From Podarcis raffonei (Eukaryota; Chordata; Lepidosauria; Squamata; Lacertidae), in assembly GCF_027172205.1 (NCBI RefSeq), contig NC_070612.1:34869183-34933182 (forward strand): a stretch of 64,000 nt of DNA. Direction: 5' to 3'. The position numbers and the translations under genes were made by a program. Positions within the stretch are counted from its first letter, which is position 1. Each line of letters begins with the position of its first letter. The notes beneath the pieces were generated by a model. That model was not told where the DNA came from. It worked only from the letters and a program-made list of their open reading frames with translations, and did not search any database. This document shows positions 23,912 to 37,200 of the stretch, in pieces.

Positions 23912-24380
23912 TCTCCCAGCCCCACCCCTTAAAACCAGGCGGGAAGGGGGGCAGCGTGTCTCGGCTACTTTGGCCACCGGAACCCGGAATCAAGAGGAAC
24001 AACAGCCTTTCCCTCGAAAGCGGGGCGCGAAACCCGTTCCCTCCGACAACGCCGCTTCCCCTCTTCGGATTGCGAGCTTTAATTGGACCCCGCGAAGCGT
24101 CCCTCCCGCCCCGCCGCTCACAGCGCCATCGCAAGTGGCTAAGCCGCTTGTCAATCAAGTCCCAGGCGCGCCTCCCCGGTCTCCTGTTGAAAATTGGTGG
24201 GTACGCCGCCAACGTTTTACCCAGAAGGCGTTGCTGCTTATAGACGTCACAATGAAGCCGGGGAGAGGGAACGTCGCGGCTCAGGGCAAATTGTCGCCGC
24301 GCTGATTGTTGACGTAATAAGAGCCCGCCCGTCCCAGAGTCTCATTGGCTGCAGCCTTGTAGCGCATCCTCCCTAGGATA

Positions 24381-25081
24381 TGAATACGAAAGCAATAAAG
24401 TCGTCGTTTTAGGAGGGACAAATCCGAACCTGTCAGTCAAGGGCATTTTATACAAAGGACAGAATTTAGTAATGAAAACTTCATGCTCTGGAGGTCGCGT
24501 ATTTGAATGGCCTCACATAGAGAAGGCTCTGCTCACAGAAAATCAAAGCACACGGGAGCACCGTTCAGAATAGCCTTCTTGACATTAATACACACACCCT
24601 CCTCCTTTCTACGAGTAGGGAGCTCTTTACACTCGAGTATGTCTTCACACAAGTCATTGCTGTACTGTACTGTACTATGGAATTGGCTATCACAAGGTAA
24701 TAGTTATGGGCATCACATCACCAGGATTTGACAAATGCATGAAAACTGAAGCCATCAATAGCTACTGGACATAGTATATGTCTCTTCATTACATCCAGTA
24801 CCTGGCCGTATGCTCTTGACTGATACCTGGTGAACACATGAGAGGGGGGGGGAAACTGACAGCATGAATTTGCTACATCAATGCATGCTTACTTTGCAAT
24901 TGTTTGGAGGTCTCTGAAGATGAAAAACAAGCCACTGTGATGCAAGGGCTTTAGACCTGGACTAGCCATGATTTTGGATTTGGATACCTGAAGCCCACGG
25001 AGTGTATTTCGGTAAGTCACAAGCTTTCAGCCTAGTTTACCCCATTTCTTCCTAATTTGGCGACAGAAAGACCCCATCAAG
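24381..25081. other. Intergenic, nothing recognised
   Basis: Unremarkable sequence upstream of CETN3; no gene or repeat recognised. Confidence 0.4.
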
Positions 25082-25612
25082 CATCAAGTATAATGTCCAA
25101 GATGCAAGTAGTAATGGTATGTACAGCTCTATTCTGCTTTGGTCCGGCCTCACCTGGCATACGATGTCCGGTTCTGGACACAACTGAAGGTGGCTACTGA
25201 CAAACTACAACGTGAAGAGATGGTAAGGGCTCGGACCTCCATTCCTGTGTGAATAATGATGAGGGAGATGGGTATGTTTATCCTGGAGAAGGGGACGTTC
25301 AGAGCCAATATGTTTGGCAGTCTTCAACTATTGGGAGGCTGTCACAGTGATGATGGGTCAATTTTGCTTTGTTACTCCAAGAGAGTAGGACCCAAATCAA
25401 CATGTTCAATTTACAAGGAACAGAGTTTCAATTGAACATTAGGAAGAGCTTCCTGGTGGTATGAGCTGACAGGCATTAGAACAGGCTCCCCTGGAAAGTG
25501 ATAGATTCTCTGATAGAGATTTTTAAGCAGAGTTGCTGCAGCAGTGCAATTACTACACTGGCAGGGGTTGGACTAGATGACATCTGAGGTACTCTAAGAG
25601 TAGAAGTCCCAG
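25082..25612 (+). mobile_element. CR1 LINE 3' end
   Basis: Plus-strand CR1 landmarks in order: tctggacacaactgaaggtg, gtttatcctggagaagggga, aacattaggaagagcttcct, aacaggctcccctggaaagt and ggttggactagatgacatct. This is the end of the CR1 reverse-transcriptase frame and 3' UTR, 5' truncated and decayed. Confidence 0.88.
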
Positions 25613-26090
25613 GTCAGAACTGGCAACTCCTTCTCTCAGAGCCTTAAGGGACCTACCAGAGAAAAAAACACAAAGATTACTTTTTACAGTCTAATGCAAT
25701 CCTTCCTCCTCAGCATCTCTTTTCTCAGAACTTAGTTCTGAGCTTACACACTGTTTGAAATTGCAGCTTGTATTATTTTCATTTCTTGCCTCAATGTAGT
25801 TTTTTTTAAAAAAGTTAAGCTCATCTGTTACAATATCTGAAGGCTATTCACGGAAGAATTGTATTTTGAACTGAGTCATATCATATTTGTATATATAGAA
25901 CTAAACCAGCAGATGGCATCTCTTTTAAAAAAGTAATTGTTCAGTATATATTTGAAAGGACAAGAGAATCTTAATATCTGAATAAAACTTTGTTCTATTT
26001 ACTCACATTTTTTTCTCCAAGAGATTATTTGGTTTCTGTGTGAAAGGAAAAACAAAAATTCTAACTAGCTCCAGCCCATTACATTTTCAG
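25613..26090. other. Intergenic, nothing recognised
   Basis: AT-rich; no supported feature. Confidence 0.4.
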
Positions 26091-26460
26091 ACATAAGCTG
26101 TAAGGTAAAGGTAAAGGGATCCCTGACCGTTAAGTCCAGTTGCAGACGACTCTGGGATTGCAGCACTCATCTCGCTCTATAGGCCCCGGAACCCGCGTTT
26201 GTCCTCAGACAGTTTCTGGGTCATGTGGCCAGCATGACTAAGCCGCTTCTGGCGAACCAGAGCAGCGCATGGAAATGCCGTTTACCTTCCTGCCGGAGCA
26301 GTACCTATTTATCTACTTGCACTTTGACGTGCTTTTGAACTGCTAGGTTGGCAGGAGCAGCAACGGGAGCTCACCCTGTTGGGGGGATCAGCAAGCCCTA
26401 GGCTCTGTGGTTTAGACCACAGCGCCACCCCCGTTGTACATACATAATACATAAGCTGTA
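26091..26460 (-). mobile_element. Sauria-type tRNA SINE with target duplications
   Basis: Plus strand starts aaggtaaaggtaaaggga and ends gtttagaccacagcgccacc, so the element reads on the minus strand. A 12-bp perfect duplication, acataagctgta, flanks it at 26091-26102 and 26449-26460. A few internal differences, including a loss in the tRNA head, mark it as an older or variant copy. Confidence 0.9.
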
Positions 26461-27217
26461 TTGTCTTGTAAACTACTGCAAACCTCAAGCAACTTGTAAC
26501 TTCCTAAACTCTGAAAACACCTTTCACCTCTCCCTTTATCCCTTTTTATGAGAAGTGTGAACGTGTTGAGCTTGTGTTTTTCACTTAGCATTTGTTTGTG
26601 AACCTCTCTTCTCCTACAATTTACTCTAGGCACAAACTTTTTTATTCCTTTTGCATTATGCTCTTACATGGGTGAGCAACCAGGCTTATTTAAACAGTTA
26701 TCTACAAAGAACACAGAAAAAGCACAACAGAAGATAACCAGAAGGAATCCAGATGCAAAGGGAGATGTGTTCATAAGTGGTGTAAATAGCATAGTGCCTA
26801 GGAACATGAGTCCTCAATCTCAGTTAGCATGGGTGATCTCTTATGTTCAGTTAGCTGAATCAGCTATAATAAACACAATGAAAGCATTTTCTGCGGCATT
26901 AGAGCAAGATGTAGGATGTAATGGTTTTATGCTCCAAAATAATCCCAAGAAATTATGGTCAATGTTCTCATTTTCACAAAAGGATTTGGGCATTTCCGCA
27001 AGGAACCCTTTCAACTTTCAAAAGCCCACCCCACCCCACCCCACACAAAAACATATTTCAGAGTGATGGCAGCTGTTATGGCCTGGCTCTCACACGACTA
27101 CCATTTGGCATCATCCATTCCATCTCTCAAAAGCAACACATATGTAACTTTCTCCTTTGGTTGAGTTAAAGAGGAAATGGAAATGATCACTGGAGAGCTG
27201 TTTTGTGTCATAATTCT
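26461..27217. other. Intergenic, nothing recognised
   Basis: A 132-codon open frame (26668-27066, plus) has no recognisable domain and ends in a proline-rich low-complexity tract (cccacccc repeats). I do not call it a gene. Confidence 0.4.
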
Positions 27218-27223
27218 TTTATT
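27218..27223 (-). terminator. MBLAC2: Distal MBLAC2 polyadenylation signal, candidate
   Basis: AATAAA on the minus strand 3.25 kb past the stop codon. The span between is almost free of repeats, which fits a long 3' UTR. Inference from position only. Confidence 0.35.
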
Positions 27224-27734
27224 ATCAATATCTATGATAAAATAATATACAATTTCCCCTTGAAAACAGTGGCACATTAGTAAAGTTTCATCAGTAGACA
27301 GAACAATGCATTACAACTTTTTAAAATGCTTTTAAATTGCATTTTACAGCACAATCCATGACTTGCTTAAGTAAAAACAGTTGAATCAACAACATATCAT
27401 TGCCTTAACCCCAAGAACATTGTTGAACAGAATTGCATTTTAAGCCTTTGTAAATACTGAATCCAGAGGGGATGTCAAGAGAATGTTTACAAATAAAGCA
27501 ATAGTAAATGTATCATACTCTGTAATATTTAAAGTGAACACATATATTTTGTTGTTTTTAAAGGCATTACAATAATTAATGATAAAGGTCTTTCAATAAA
27601 CTCATTCAGAAATACACAAGGTCTTAGAATATAAAAATAATTAAGACAAAAGATAGGATTATATATTTTCACTCTAAGGTTGTACTTTACTAACCAAAGC
27701 CAAGTGCAACTTACTTCTAAGTCAGCGAAGACTA

Positions 27735-27868
27735 GCCTGTGGTCCCCCAGATGACGTTAAACTCCAGCTCCCAGCAGCCTCATTCAGCTTGGCCAATAAT
27801 TAGGGATGATGGAAGTTGTAGTTCAGCAATATATGGAGGGCCACAGGTTAGCCACCTCTGTTCTAAGT
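27735..27868. mobile_element. Palindromic hAT-type MITE, diverged
   Basis: Shows gtggtcccccagatgacgtt on the left and tatggagggccacaggttag on the right with gaagttgtagttcagcaa between, the pattern of the family at 58338-58457. It lies inside the possible MBLAC2 3' UTR. Confidence 0.55.
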
Positions 27869-28469
27869 TAAAGCTCTGACTCAGGCTTACGAAGAATAAA
27901 GACTCAATGAACTGAGTGGAACTTGCTTTTGAGTAAACACATGCTTGGGGAGAGTTTCACAGCCTGATTCCTATTTGACTACATTTCCCGAGAACTACTT
28001 AAGACTTCAGAAGATAATCTGGCTTTGTGAGCACTGAAATAGAACAGAAATGTCCCATCTTATAGAACAAAAATGTACCAACACAACTGTTCCAAGAGCA
28101 GAAACGCAGATCAGTTCTTAAGAGTAGTCTAACCTTTGGCAATCACAGTATTCCTTAGCTAAATTCTTCCCACAGTGAGCTGTCTAGTATGTGCCACTCA
28201 CAGTAAGGCGTTTGGAAAAGAACTTTCAAGACACTGAGAAGGTGGGTAGGAAAGAAGGAATAGAGGCTTTAGGCAGTTTGCTTTAACTTTGGGAAAAACA
28301 TCACCATTAAAGCCTCAAAATCACTAGCACCTCAGCAGTATTCCAGTAGAACAGAATGATTTTGTAGCAGTTGATTCCAAAAGGTGCACATTTCTACAAA
28401 ATGAACAAGGTACCAGTCTCAAGTTGGCTGCAAATTGAAGTAGGAACCAGGTTAGCCTTAACTGTGCTT

Positions 28470-28755
28470 AAATATTGCCGTTGACACAATACTTAGCAGC
28501 AGTTAAAACAGGAGGGAATTCACTTGAGAAGGAAATGGGTAGGCGGCAGCATCAACTTGGGCCCCAGACTGTGGATGGCCAGCACGCACACCACAACACC
28601 GTGATGTCAGGGTGTGACATGATGTCACCACCCCACAGCACTGGAGCACCAAAGGTAAGGTGGCGACTGGCAGTGGGTGGTGGCCAGGCACCCACAGCAA
28701 AAGTTTGGTGGGGACTGGAGTTGGCACCACTACAAGTAGGAGTGAATGATCCGGC
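28470..28755. other. GC-richer patch, unclassified
   Basis: A short GC-richer block in otherwise AT-rich DNA downstream of MBLAC2 (contains ggtggcgactggcagtgggt). Open frames on both strands (84-97 codons) have no known domain. Possibly an old repeat. Confidence 0.25.
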
Positions 28756-29696
28756 AACCCATTCCTAATTGCTTGACCACAGTCAAGAGGGCCTCTCCAT
28801 TATATCTGCACTAGCCTTCAACCTGATGAGTTTTGTATTTGCTAATTTTTAGATTAATATCTTGTAAAGTTGCAAGCTCATGGGTGCCTTTTCTCCCTAG
28901 CATTAAAAGGTATCAAATTAGTGGCTTTGGCTGTTAATAAATGGTATTTCCAAAGCCAATAGCCAAAGTGAAGCAGTCTGAAACATTATATCTTTCTCCA
29001 TTAGTTTGGTGAAAGCTTCAAACAAGATAAGGGCTAAAAGAAATTGCTAACCTCATTTCTAAGTGGTCATTCACCAGCAAGTCTGATCTTCCTGTTTACT
29101 GTTGTGCTTTAGTCTACAACAGGAAATAGGCACTGTTAACATTTAAAGAATTAACTACATCCACCTATCCACCCTTGAGGGCTAAAGTGCTGATTACACT
29201 GGGGTCAAGCTCTGTATGTGCAGTACTCTTTGATGTATGGGAAATATGATGCAATAAAGTTGCAAAAGGATAAAAATTAATTTTGTGTGACAGCCACAAC
29301 CCAAAGCTGTTCACTGTTCTCACAAGACAAGGGCCACTGTTAATATCCTTCCTAATATATCTCAAACTATCGATTTCATTTCAGTGTCATAGTTACAAGA
29401 TAAAAACCTGTCTTCGCACAATAAATTGGTAACACCCCAGAGGGCTGCACAGGATTTTTATACTGGAAAAGTACAAACAACAGACAAGGAATTTTTGTCA
29501 AGTTGCTTGAAAGTAAACATTACGGAAAATGGAAAAAGAAACAAAAGAAGAAGAATGACATTTGTAGGTTGCAAAGCTACTACTTGAAATCGTAACTACA
29601 CCTGTAATGTGAAAAGAACCACATATGACTCAAGAGCTGTAGCTTTTTGGCAGCTATCTCCCCCAAAATTTCAATTTACTCTCTCCTGAGACCCAA

Positions 29697-29702
29697 TTTA
29701 TT
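29697..29702 (-). terminator. MBLAC2: Proximal MBLAC2 polyadenylation signal, candidate
   Basis: AATAAA on the minus strand 770 nt past the MBLAC2 stop codon. It would give a short 3' UTR isoform. Inference only. Confidence 0.35.
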
Positions 29703-30472
29703 CTCTACAGTCCATAAAACAATTTGCAACACACAAGTGTTTCTACAGCTGCTATACAGAAGAAACCAAGGATGATCACGGGTGTGTGCATTATATTTAA
29801 AATTATCCGACGGAATCTTTTAACAGTTACGTACTCATACATACACCATTAGTCACATTTAAAGAGCAAGCAATATACTTGAAATATTCACTTACATTTC
29901 ATTTTAGAAACAATAGTCAAATGCAACACACTTAATTCAAGAAAAGTAACAACTTAGGGTGCAGTGCTTTATATTAACATTTGGTAATAACTTCAGGTTA
30001 AATTCACCCCATACAATAAAAATGAAATTATTGATACTTTTATCTTAGTGCATGTAATGAGACAGTGGAATGTTATAAGACCAACCTACCCCCACTACAG
30101 CTTATAATAATTTTCAACCATTTAAAATCTACTTTCAACACATATCCCTACCCTAACTCAAGATGTCATCAATAAAGTTTGACACGGGTGCAAAACTTTT
30201 CATTTAGCATATATATGTTTCAAAATACAAAACAACAAATTTAGAACATCTGTCAAACAGTACTCAACGTATGTGCAAACCTGCCTTGAAAAAATAGAAG
30301 GAAAATGAGTAGCTTTGGCACAGCTACTAGTTTATATTGGTATTTTTTTAAAGTAGAAATTAAGTAGATAAAAATAAGAATCTTTATGGCTTATCAGCCA
30401 GCTTTTCCTTTAAATAAACTTACATATGCCATTGGGTTTTACAATAATAATACTATTATTAAACAAGTTATA

Positions 30473-30858
30473 CTATGAAGTTGTTCTGGAATTTGTGGCC
30501 CGGAGTGCTAGGCTTGCAATCGATCTGACTGCACATGTAGAAACTTTGTGGCACACACCAGCGTTAGAAATGTAGTTGGAAGCCAAACGATAGAGCTGTT
30601 CAGCTCCAAATGTGTTAAAATGCCCCGGAAGGACTTTCTCTACAAGACCTCTATTCACTAAGTCTATCAGTCGCTGGCAGGATGTAACGTAGTCATTTAT
30701 CCTGCTGTAGGGAAGCCAGTCAATCATTGATCCGTCATATACAACATCCCCACTGAACAATATCTTCCGTTCTCTGTCATGTAAGCAAATGCTTCCTCTT
30801 GAATGGCCAGGCATATGCATGACAGTGAGCTGTCTATCACCAAGGTGGATCACATCCC
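30473..30858 (-). CDS. MBLAC2: MBLAC2 exon 2
   Basis: From the split Gly160 to the stop TAG. Encodes [20 protein letters not shown] and onward with metal ligands H178, D197 and H239. Acceptor tttgtag at the 5' edge. Confidence 0.96.
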
Positions 30859-31225
30859 CTACAAACAAAGAACAAAATAATGTGGGGGGGAGGAATCGGA
30901 CTTTGAAGCAGAATCGCAAGAAACATAACACCAAATTTACTTCCATTACAAAGGTTGAGCTCTCTGACAAACCTCAGCGTTAGAAGTTAATAGGAAGTCA
31001 AACAATGCATGAACACCTTGCCTATTGGTCCAGCACCACTCCCTATATCAGCCAAGCTATACACCCTATGCTAGTCCGCCCATATACTAATGTTTTAGCA
31101 TTTTAATGTTTTTAATTTTTATTTTAATCTTGTTTTTTAAGTTGTATTTCAATCAACTTGTTTTTATATTGGTTGTTAGCTGCCCTGAGCCCGGTCTTCG
31201 CTGGGGAGGGCAGGGTATAAATAAA

Positions 31226-31267
<42 letters not shown>

Positions 31268-34200
31268 TACTACTACTACTAAGAGCTGCAGGGAAGGTGC
31301 TGCTGGATGTCCCACTGCTAAGTAAGGCCCCTGGAATGGTGACGCAAGACAGTGCCTTCTCTGTGGTGGTGCTCCCTCTATGGAATCCCCTCCCCTCAAA
31401 GACATGGTTGGGACTGATGTTACCTAACATTCTAGTGCCGGTTAAAAATGTACCTCTTCCCCCAGGCCTTTGGAAGAAACTGACCCATTAAGCTTAGCGG
31501 TTATGTCGATTGCCCGCTGTAAAATATTTTCAATGGTATTTTAATTATGGGTTCAAATTTGTAGTATGAATTTTTAAATTGTTTTTAATGTAGAAATGCT
31601 TGTACAGTGGTGCCTCGCAAGACGAAATTAATTCGTTCCGCGAGTCTTTTCGTCTTGCGAGTCTTTTCGTCTTCAAGCGGTTTTAAGAAAAAGGAAACAA
31701 ACTCGCAAGACGTTTTCGTCTTGCGAAGCAAGGCCATAGGGAAAATCGTCTTGCGAAGCAACTCAAAAAACGAAAAACTCTTTCGTCTTGCGAGTTTTTC
31801 GTCTTCCGAGGCATTCGTCTTGCGAGGTACCACTGTAAACTGCTTTGGGATGCTGTTAGATGAAGGGTGATTTTAAAATGAAATACAATAAATAAAAATA
31901 TCCCCTAATAAATTTTGCACATGAACAAAGACACATTCACAGCAAAGTTCTCAAATGATTTTTTGGCATGAAATTATATTACCGTATCATCTGAGTTTCT
32001 CATCTGAATGCACTAATGTGCATTATGCATGCTAATTAATAGGTGAAATTCAGTGCAAATAAGTTCATTTTGGGGGTGTTTTTTTAATCTAACCTTCATA
32101 TTTATGCAGATAGAACCTGAATTGGCTGCAAACACCCCAAAGTGGTCTTGTGTTCATGAAAGAAATGTCACTGAAAATGTCAGCTCAGTGTACTGCAGCA
32201 GTAAAAAAGTCAAATTCAGCTTTAGGAATGAGACTGGAAAATGAAAGAACTAGTAGTATCATCTCATAACAGGATTGCCCATATGAAAAATGTTGCCTCT
32301 CAGAAAGGACCCTGCTGAGCTGGAGGTACAAAAGGGGCATTTGAAATAATCGCAGGGTGGGGTGGTGAATGACATTTTTGTCACAGAAAGGGGGGAGATG
32401 ATAGCAGAGTTTTATAAAAGTGTGAAAAGAGCAAACACAGCTGCTAATTTTGTCAAAATAATAGAAGTTGTTATTATTTAACTATGTTTACTGGGAAACA
32501 GTGTGCAATCACCACTTAAAAGAATTCACATGATGCTGCAATGGCCACAAGCTTAGGGGGTTTAAGGCAGGTCTGCCAGTGGTCTTTAGTCATAACAGCG
32601 AAGGGCCAAACTCAAATTTCCAGATGTTTCATTTTCTTAAAAGCATCTTCAGGGACTCTTGGATTTTTTTTAAAAAAAGGTTAAAAAATACTATCTCCAA
32701 TACAACCAAAAGACAAATATCAGAATACTGACACTGGGAGAGGCTTCCATTCCCAGCTGTCATTATTCCAATGGGGTAGGTGGACGTGTATACGTACGTG
32801 TATTTTTCTCCTTGGTCATACATGGAAGGGAGACAAAGTGGAACACTATCAAAGCTGAAACTTGTCTCTGGCTAGAGCAACAGAAGGTTCAAGTGAGTTC
32901 TCATCAAGCAATTCAGCAGAATAGTGCCTGAACTTTTGTCTTATCTACAGATCAGGGGAAATGGTGGGAATCGGCTGCACCAACCTAATGGCCCCAAACA
33001 CTGGATGGCATGCCCAGAATCTGGGCAAATCCCAAATAACCAGGCCATATGGCAACACTTGTTTTTGCCAGTATTTTTTTTAAAAAACTTTTTAGATTAT
33101 TCTGAAATGTTTATCACTATAGTGAATTTTTACAGGCTGGTATCACTGGCTGGATTTTCTTGGTAATAAGCACATTAGAATTATTTATATTCTTCTCTTT
33201 TCATAGTATCGATGATAATTGAAATGGGATGAACCAGAGGATAAGGAGTTAAGGGATAAAGTGCATAAAGCTTGCTTGCTACATTTCATAAATCCCATTA
33301 GATTTCAAATCTGTTTAATTTTGCAAATCTAGGCAATCAAAATTGCTGACAGGAAATCTCGTAGTAACCATGTCCTTTTTAAATATATAAACAAACACTT
33401 TAACTTCTGATACAGTAATACTTTTAGTTGCTTGAAATTAATTTCAGAATATTTTCAGTAGCTATTTGTTCTCAAGTCATCTCAGAAGAAGACATCTTTT
33501 TGTCTAAACAAAGGCTGCAAACCTACAGGCACTGTATCTGGAACCATGCACTTATTCCTTGCTCTTCCCTTCCTTACAAACTAGATTTATTTAGTCTAGA
33601 GATCTTTGGTGTATTCCAGATTTCCCCACTGTGTCCAAAATGGGGGAGTTTGGGATAATATCAGTTAACCAGGATATTAAGCTGGGACCTGACCTGGTTC
33701 TTGTTTAATATCGTGGTTAGTCAGCCAACATTAAGCCAAAGTTTCCTGTTTCAAATACATCAGGGAACTCTGTTCTAAAACTAACCTGGATCTCTGGGCT
33801 GATGATAGGAACAGCAAGGAAAGAACATGCCTGTTTCTAACTTTATAATACATGGGTTTATAAATCTGGGATCGTATGTGTAAAACAGGCCACTGTGAGT
33901 TTTTACTGTAGTAAGCCTTTCTGTGTGAGAGCTAGCAACAATAACATCATTCACTATTTCAGTAACGTTTACTTCAAATAATGTGATATGATGATTGCAT
34001 ACTGAACTTGTGATCCCAGGAAATATATTTCAGAGAAGTTTTCCGGGATCTGACACTAACAGAAACTGTGTGCTCCATCTGGAAATGTGAGTGCATGGGA
34101 TTATGATCTCATATCTCACTCTGACATCTTAATCAAATGGTCTTCTTGGACCTTAGCTGTGTTTTTCCTGTAAGCAAAGAGGCAAACTGGCAGGCTTATC

Positions 34201-37200
34201 ACCTCCGAAACGTCACCTCCCCATGAGAGAACAGTATACTCAGAATCCAATTTCATCCAGCTAGATCAGAAAATAATATATTTGTTTCTTTTAGTCACCC
34301 CTTCTTAAGGACCCTGAAGACAAATCAGGAATCAATAATGAAATGTTACAACCGATAACCAATAGCTTCCTTTAATGTTCTCCCAAACACTTTGCATTTT
34401 ATATTTAATTGGCAAGAATGGTTAGCAGAACCGTTAATGTGACACTGGATACACCTAGATGCCCACATGCACCGTAGATATACTGTTACTGAGAACTTAC
34501 TAAGCATGGACACGGTAATACGTACATTTGAACACTGCAAATACACAATTAAATATAACTTAAGGCAGGCACAGATACCTTATTTATTCCCGGCATCCCA
34601 GCCTCACCTTTGGGGGAAATGGCTGTACGGCAATAGTGCAGCACATCCTTTGCATGCAAAAGACCTCATGTTCAATTGCTCCAGGAAGGGCTGGGAAAGA
34701 CCCATCGTTCATACACAGCACCAAGCCAGGGATGAGTACCCTTTTTAAGCCCAGTAGGTCAGATCTTTATCTTCTCTCCAGCCCATGAGCCAATTCTTAT
34801 AGGTGGTCAGTACAACCCACCTATCAATCATCAGATGTCATAATATCAGCTGATCAATAGGTGGGTCACCCTGCCTAGTTGTCAAACTTGGCCTACAAGG
34901 GGGGAGGGAATAGTCACCATGATAGTTATGGGGAAGACAGGCCATGTCTCTACATGTCCCACACCTGATGTCACATATGATGTCAGGTGTGGAGCAGTTG
35001 GGTGTGGTATGGCAATAACAGCCTCACTGGCCAAATAGGGAGGCAAGGTGGGCCAAATATGGCCTGTGGACCATTAGTTCCCTGCCCTTACTATGCAGAC
35101 GAACCATTGTTTTCTGGCAACAAACAAACCATAATTTGGTGTGGGAGGAAACTGTGGGTTTTTTGTTTATCTGTGAGACAACCTGTGGTTTGCTGAACAA
35201 ACCATGCCTTAGTATTATGTGCAAACACAGCAACTGTGATAATACTGAGCTAGGTGTCCCAACAGCCCAAACTACAGCAAGGCAGCTTCATAAATTTCTA
35301 TATAAAATTTGTGAGGAGACTGGAAGCCAAGTAACACTCTTTGTTCTTGTGCTGTCTTCACCCAATGCTTGTTTAACAGAGGAGGGGAGGGGCAGAGGGG
35401 CCCTCAACTCTTCGTTTTGGTGTCCGCACACAAGCCAAAGCTCTGTGCTTTTGCTTCAGATTTGGCTTTAAAAACAAGCAAAGAGCCTGGATGGGAAACC
35501 GTTTTTTCAAGCCAATTGCCACACTCCCCCATGGGTAACGCTGGTAGTTGGGGCTGGAGGTAAAAGCAGGCAGAGCAACAGGGGGGACATTTTTTCCTGT
35601 TTTTATTTATTTTCATGGTACAGAAGATAAATTTTGAGAAAAACAATTGTTACAACCGTAGACTGCTTTGCACAGTAGGCTGTACTCCAGCTGTTAAAAA
35701 AACAGTGTTTTCTACAGCCCCCTCAAACATCTCTGCATCCTCCATCCCTCCAAGCAAACAGCATTATGACACTTCAGGGATGTGGTCCAGCCAGGTCAAA
35801 GGACTTGATATGTCCTGAAGAGCCACATTCAGCTGCTGGGCCTGAGATTTTCCTACCCCAAGCCAGTCTAAAATAATAGGGGCGATAGGGGCGGGGTTTG
35901 AAAACACACAGATGGAAAGGAGATCTGCTTTGCCTTGTGTCACAAGGCTTCCCCATCCCTGTTATATAACATGTACATTTGAGAGGGGAAACCAACCTAA
36001 CTTAATAGGACAGCTAGAGACAAGAACATAATTGAATTGTAGTTAAGATATGAAATTGTATATCACAATGACTTGGACTGCAATCCTCAGCATGCTTATT
36101 AGTAAACAAGCCCTACTAAGTACTGTAGGACTTACTTCTGAGTAAAGATGCACAGGACTGTTATATTATTATCAGAGAATGTTACTTTGGGGTAGAGCTT
36201 AAAAGGAATCATAGAATTGTAGAGTTCTGATTATCTGCATTATCTGATTATATGTATATATAATATAAAATTTTATATAAAAATAGAATTGTACATGGAC
36301 TGATGTATACCCGCTGAGAGAAAGCATGCAATAAACTAAGGCTGTGGCTTAGTTCCACACATCTGCCCAAAGTGATAACCTCCAGTGTAGATTCTTATTG
36401 CTACGTCTATCTGCTGGCTAAGCTTGCATCTGCTACTGGGGATTTGTTTTTTCAAAACTCATTATGGATAGGAAAAACATCTACAAATGCCTAAGACCAC
36501 CTCCTACGTATTTTTCAGGAGCTACTTGAAACGTCTCCACCCATACTCTCTCATTCACAGACACAGTGCATATTCATGCTGGTTTGCCCTTTAAAATATA
36601 TCCACATGCGTGGATTTTGCCAGATGCCCACGAACTCCTGCATATATGGGTGCTCAAACCTTAAAGGAGAAGATACCACACCCCACATTACACACACAGA
36701 GCGAGGGGGGGCACAAAATGAAGAACAGGATTATAAGATCCTTAGTTCTCACTCTTTCCCTCCCTATAAAAGGGAAAAGGGTGGGCTACAGCCTTTTGCT
36801 TCTATTTTATCAAGCATTTGAAAAAGTGTCTACTGATACAAAATCCATGTAAAACAAAAAACACTCCCTTTCCAACTCCTTTCTCCATCCTAACAGCAGT
36901 TCCATACCCCTGCTACACGTTTTCTTTCCTAAGGCATCTCAAAGCCCATCAAGAGAAGCTATGCAGTTGCCTACCTTAAACCAGATATCTCAGTTCTCGA
37001 AGGTCAGAACTGCCCTTTTACACATCCCGAGAGGTGAAGTCAAAGAAGGAACAGCCCTGATTCTGCTCTCTCTGTATACATAGGACCAGGGCATTTAAAA
37101 AAAAAACCTTCCCTTTACACATTCTCTTGCATACTGGAGCCGACGCCCCGCCTGTCAATCTACGTAACAGACCCCAAACACACATCCACAGCCAGCTCTG

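Larger units (their letters stand above)
23680..24380. promoter_or_regulatory. CETN3: GC-rich CETN3 promoter region
   Basis: CpG-dense island around CETN3 exon 1. It holds a cAMP-response-like gacgtcac (24243-24250), a tgacgtaa (24310-24317) and an inverted CCAAT box (cattgg, near 24344) upstream of the start codon on the minus strand. Open frames of 160-240 codons here are a composition effect. Confidence 0.7.

Noticed and set aside
23487-24212. 241-codon and 203-codon open frames around the CETN3 promoter
   Set aside because: Compositional frames in GC-rich DNA; one includes a poly-Tyr run caused by the (AAT)n microsatellite.
26668-27066. 132-codon open frame between CETN3 and MBLAC2
   Set aside because: No domain, no family resemblance, no splice context, low-complexity C-terminus.
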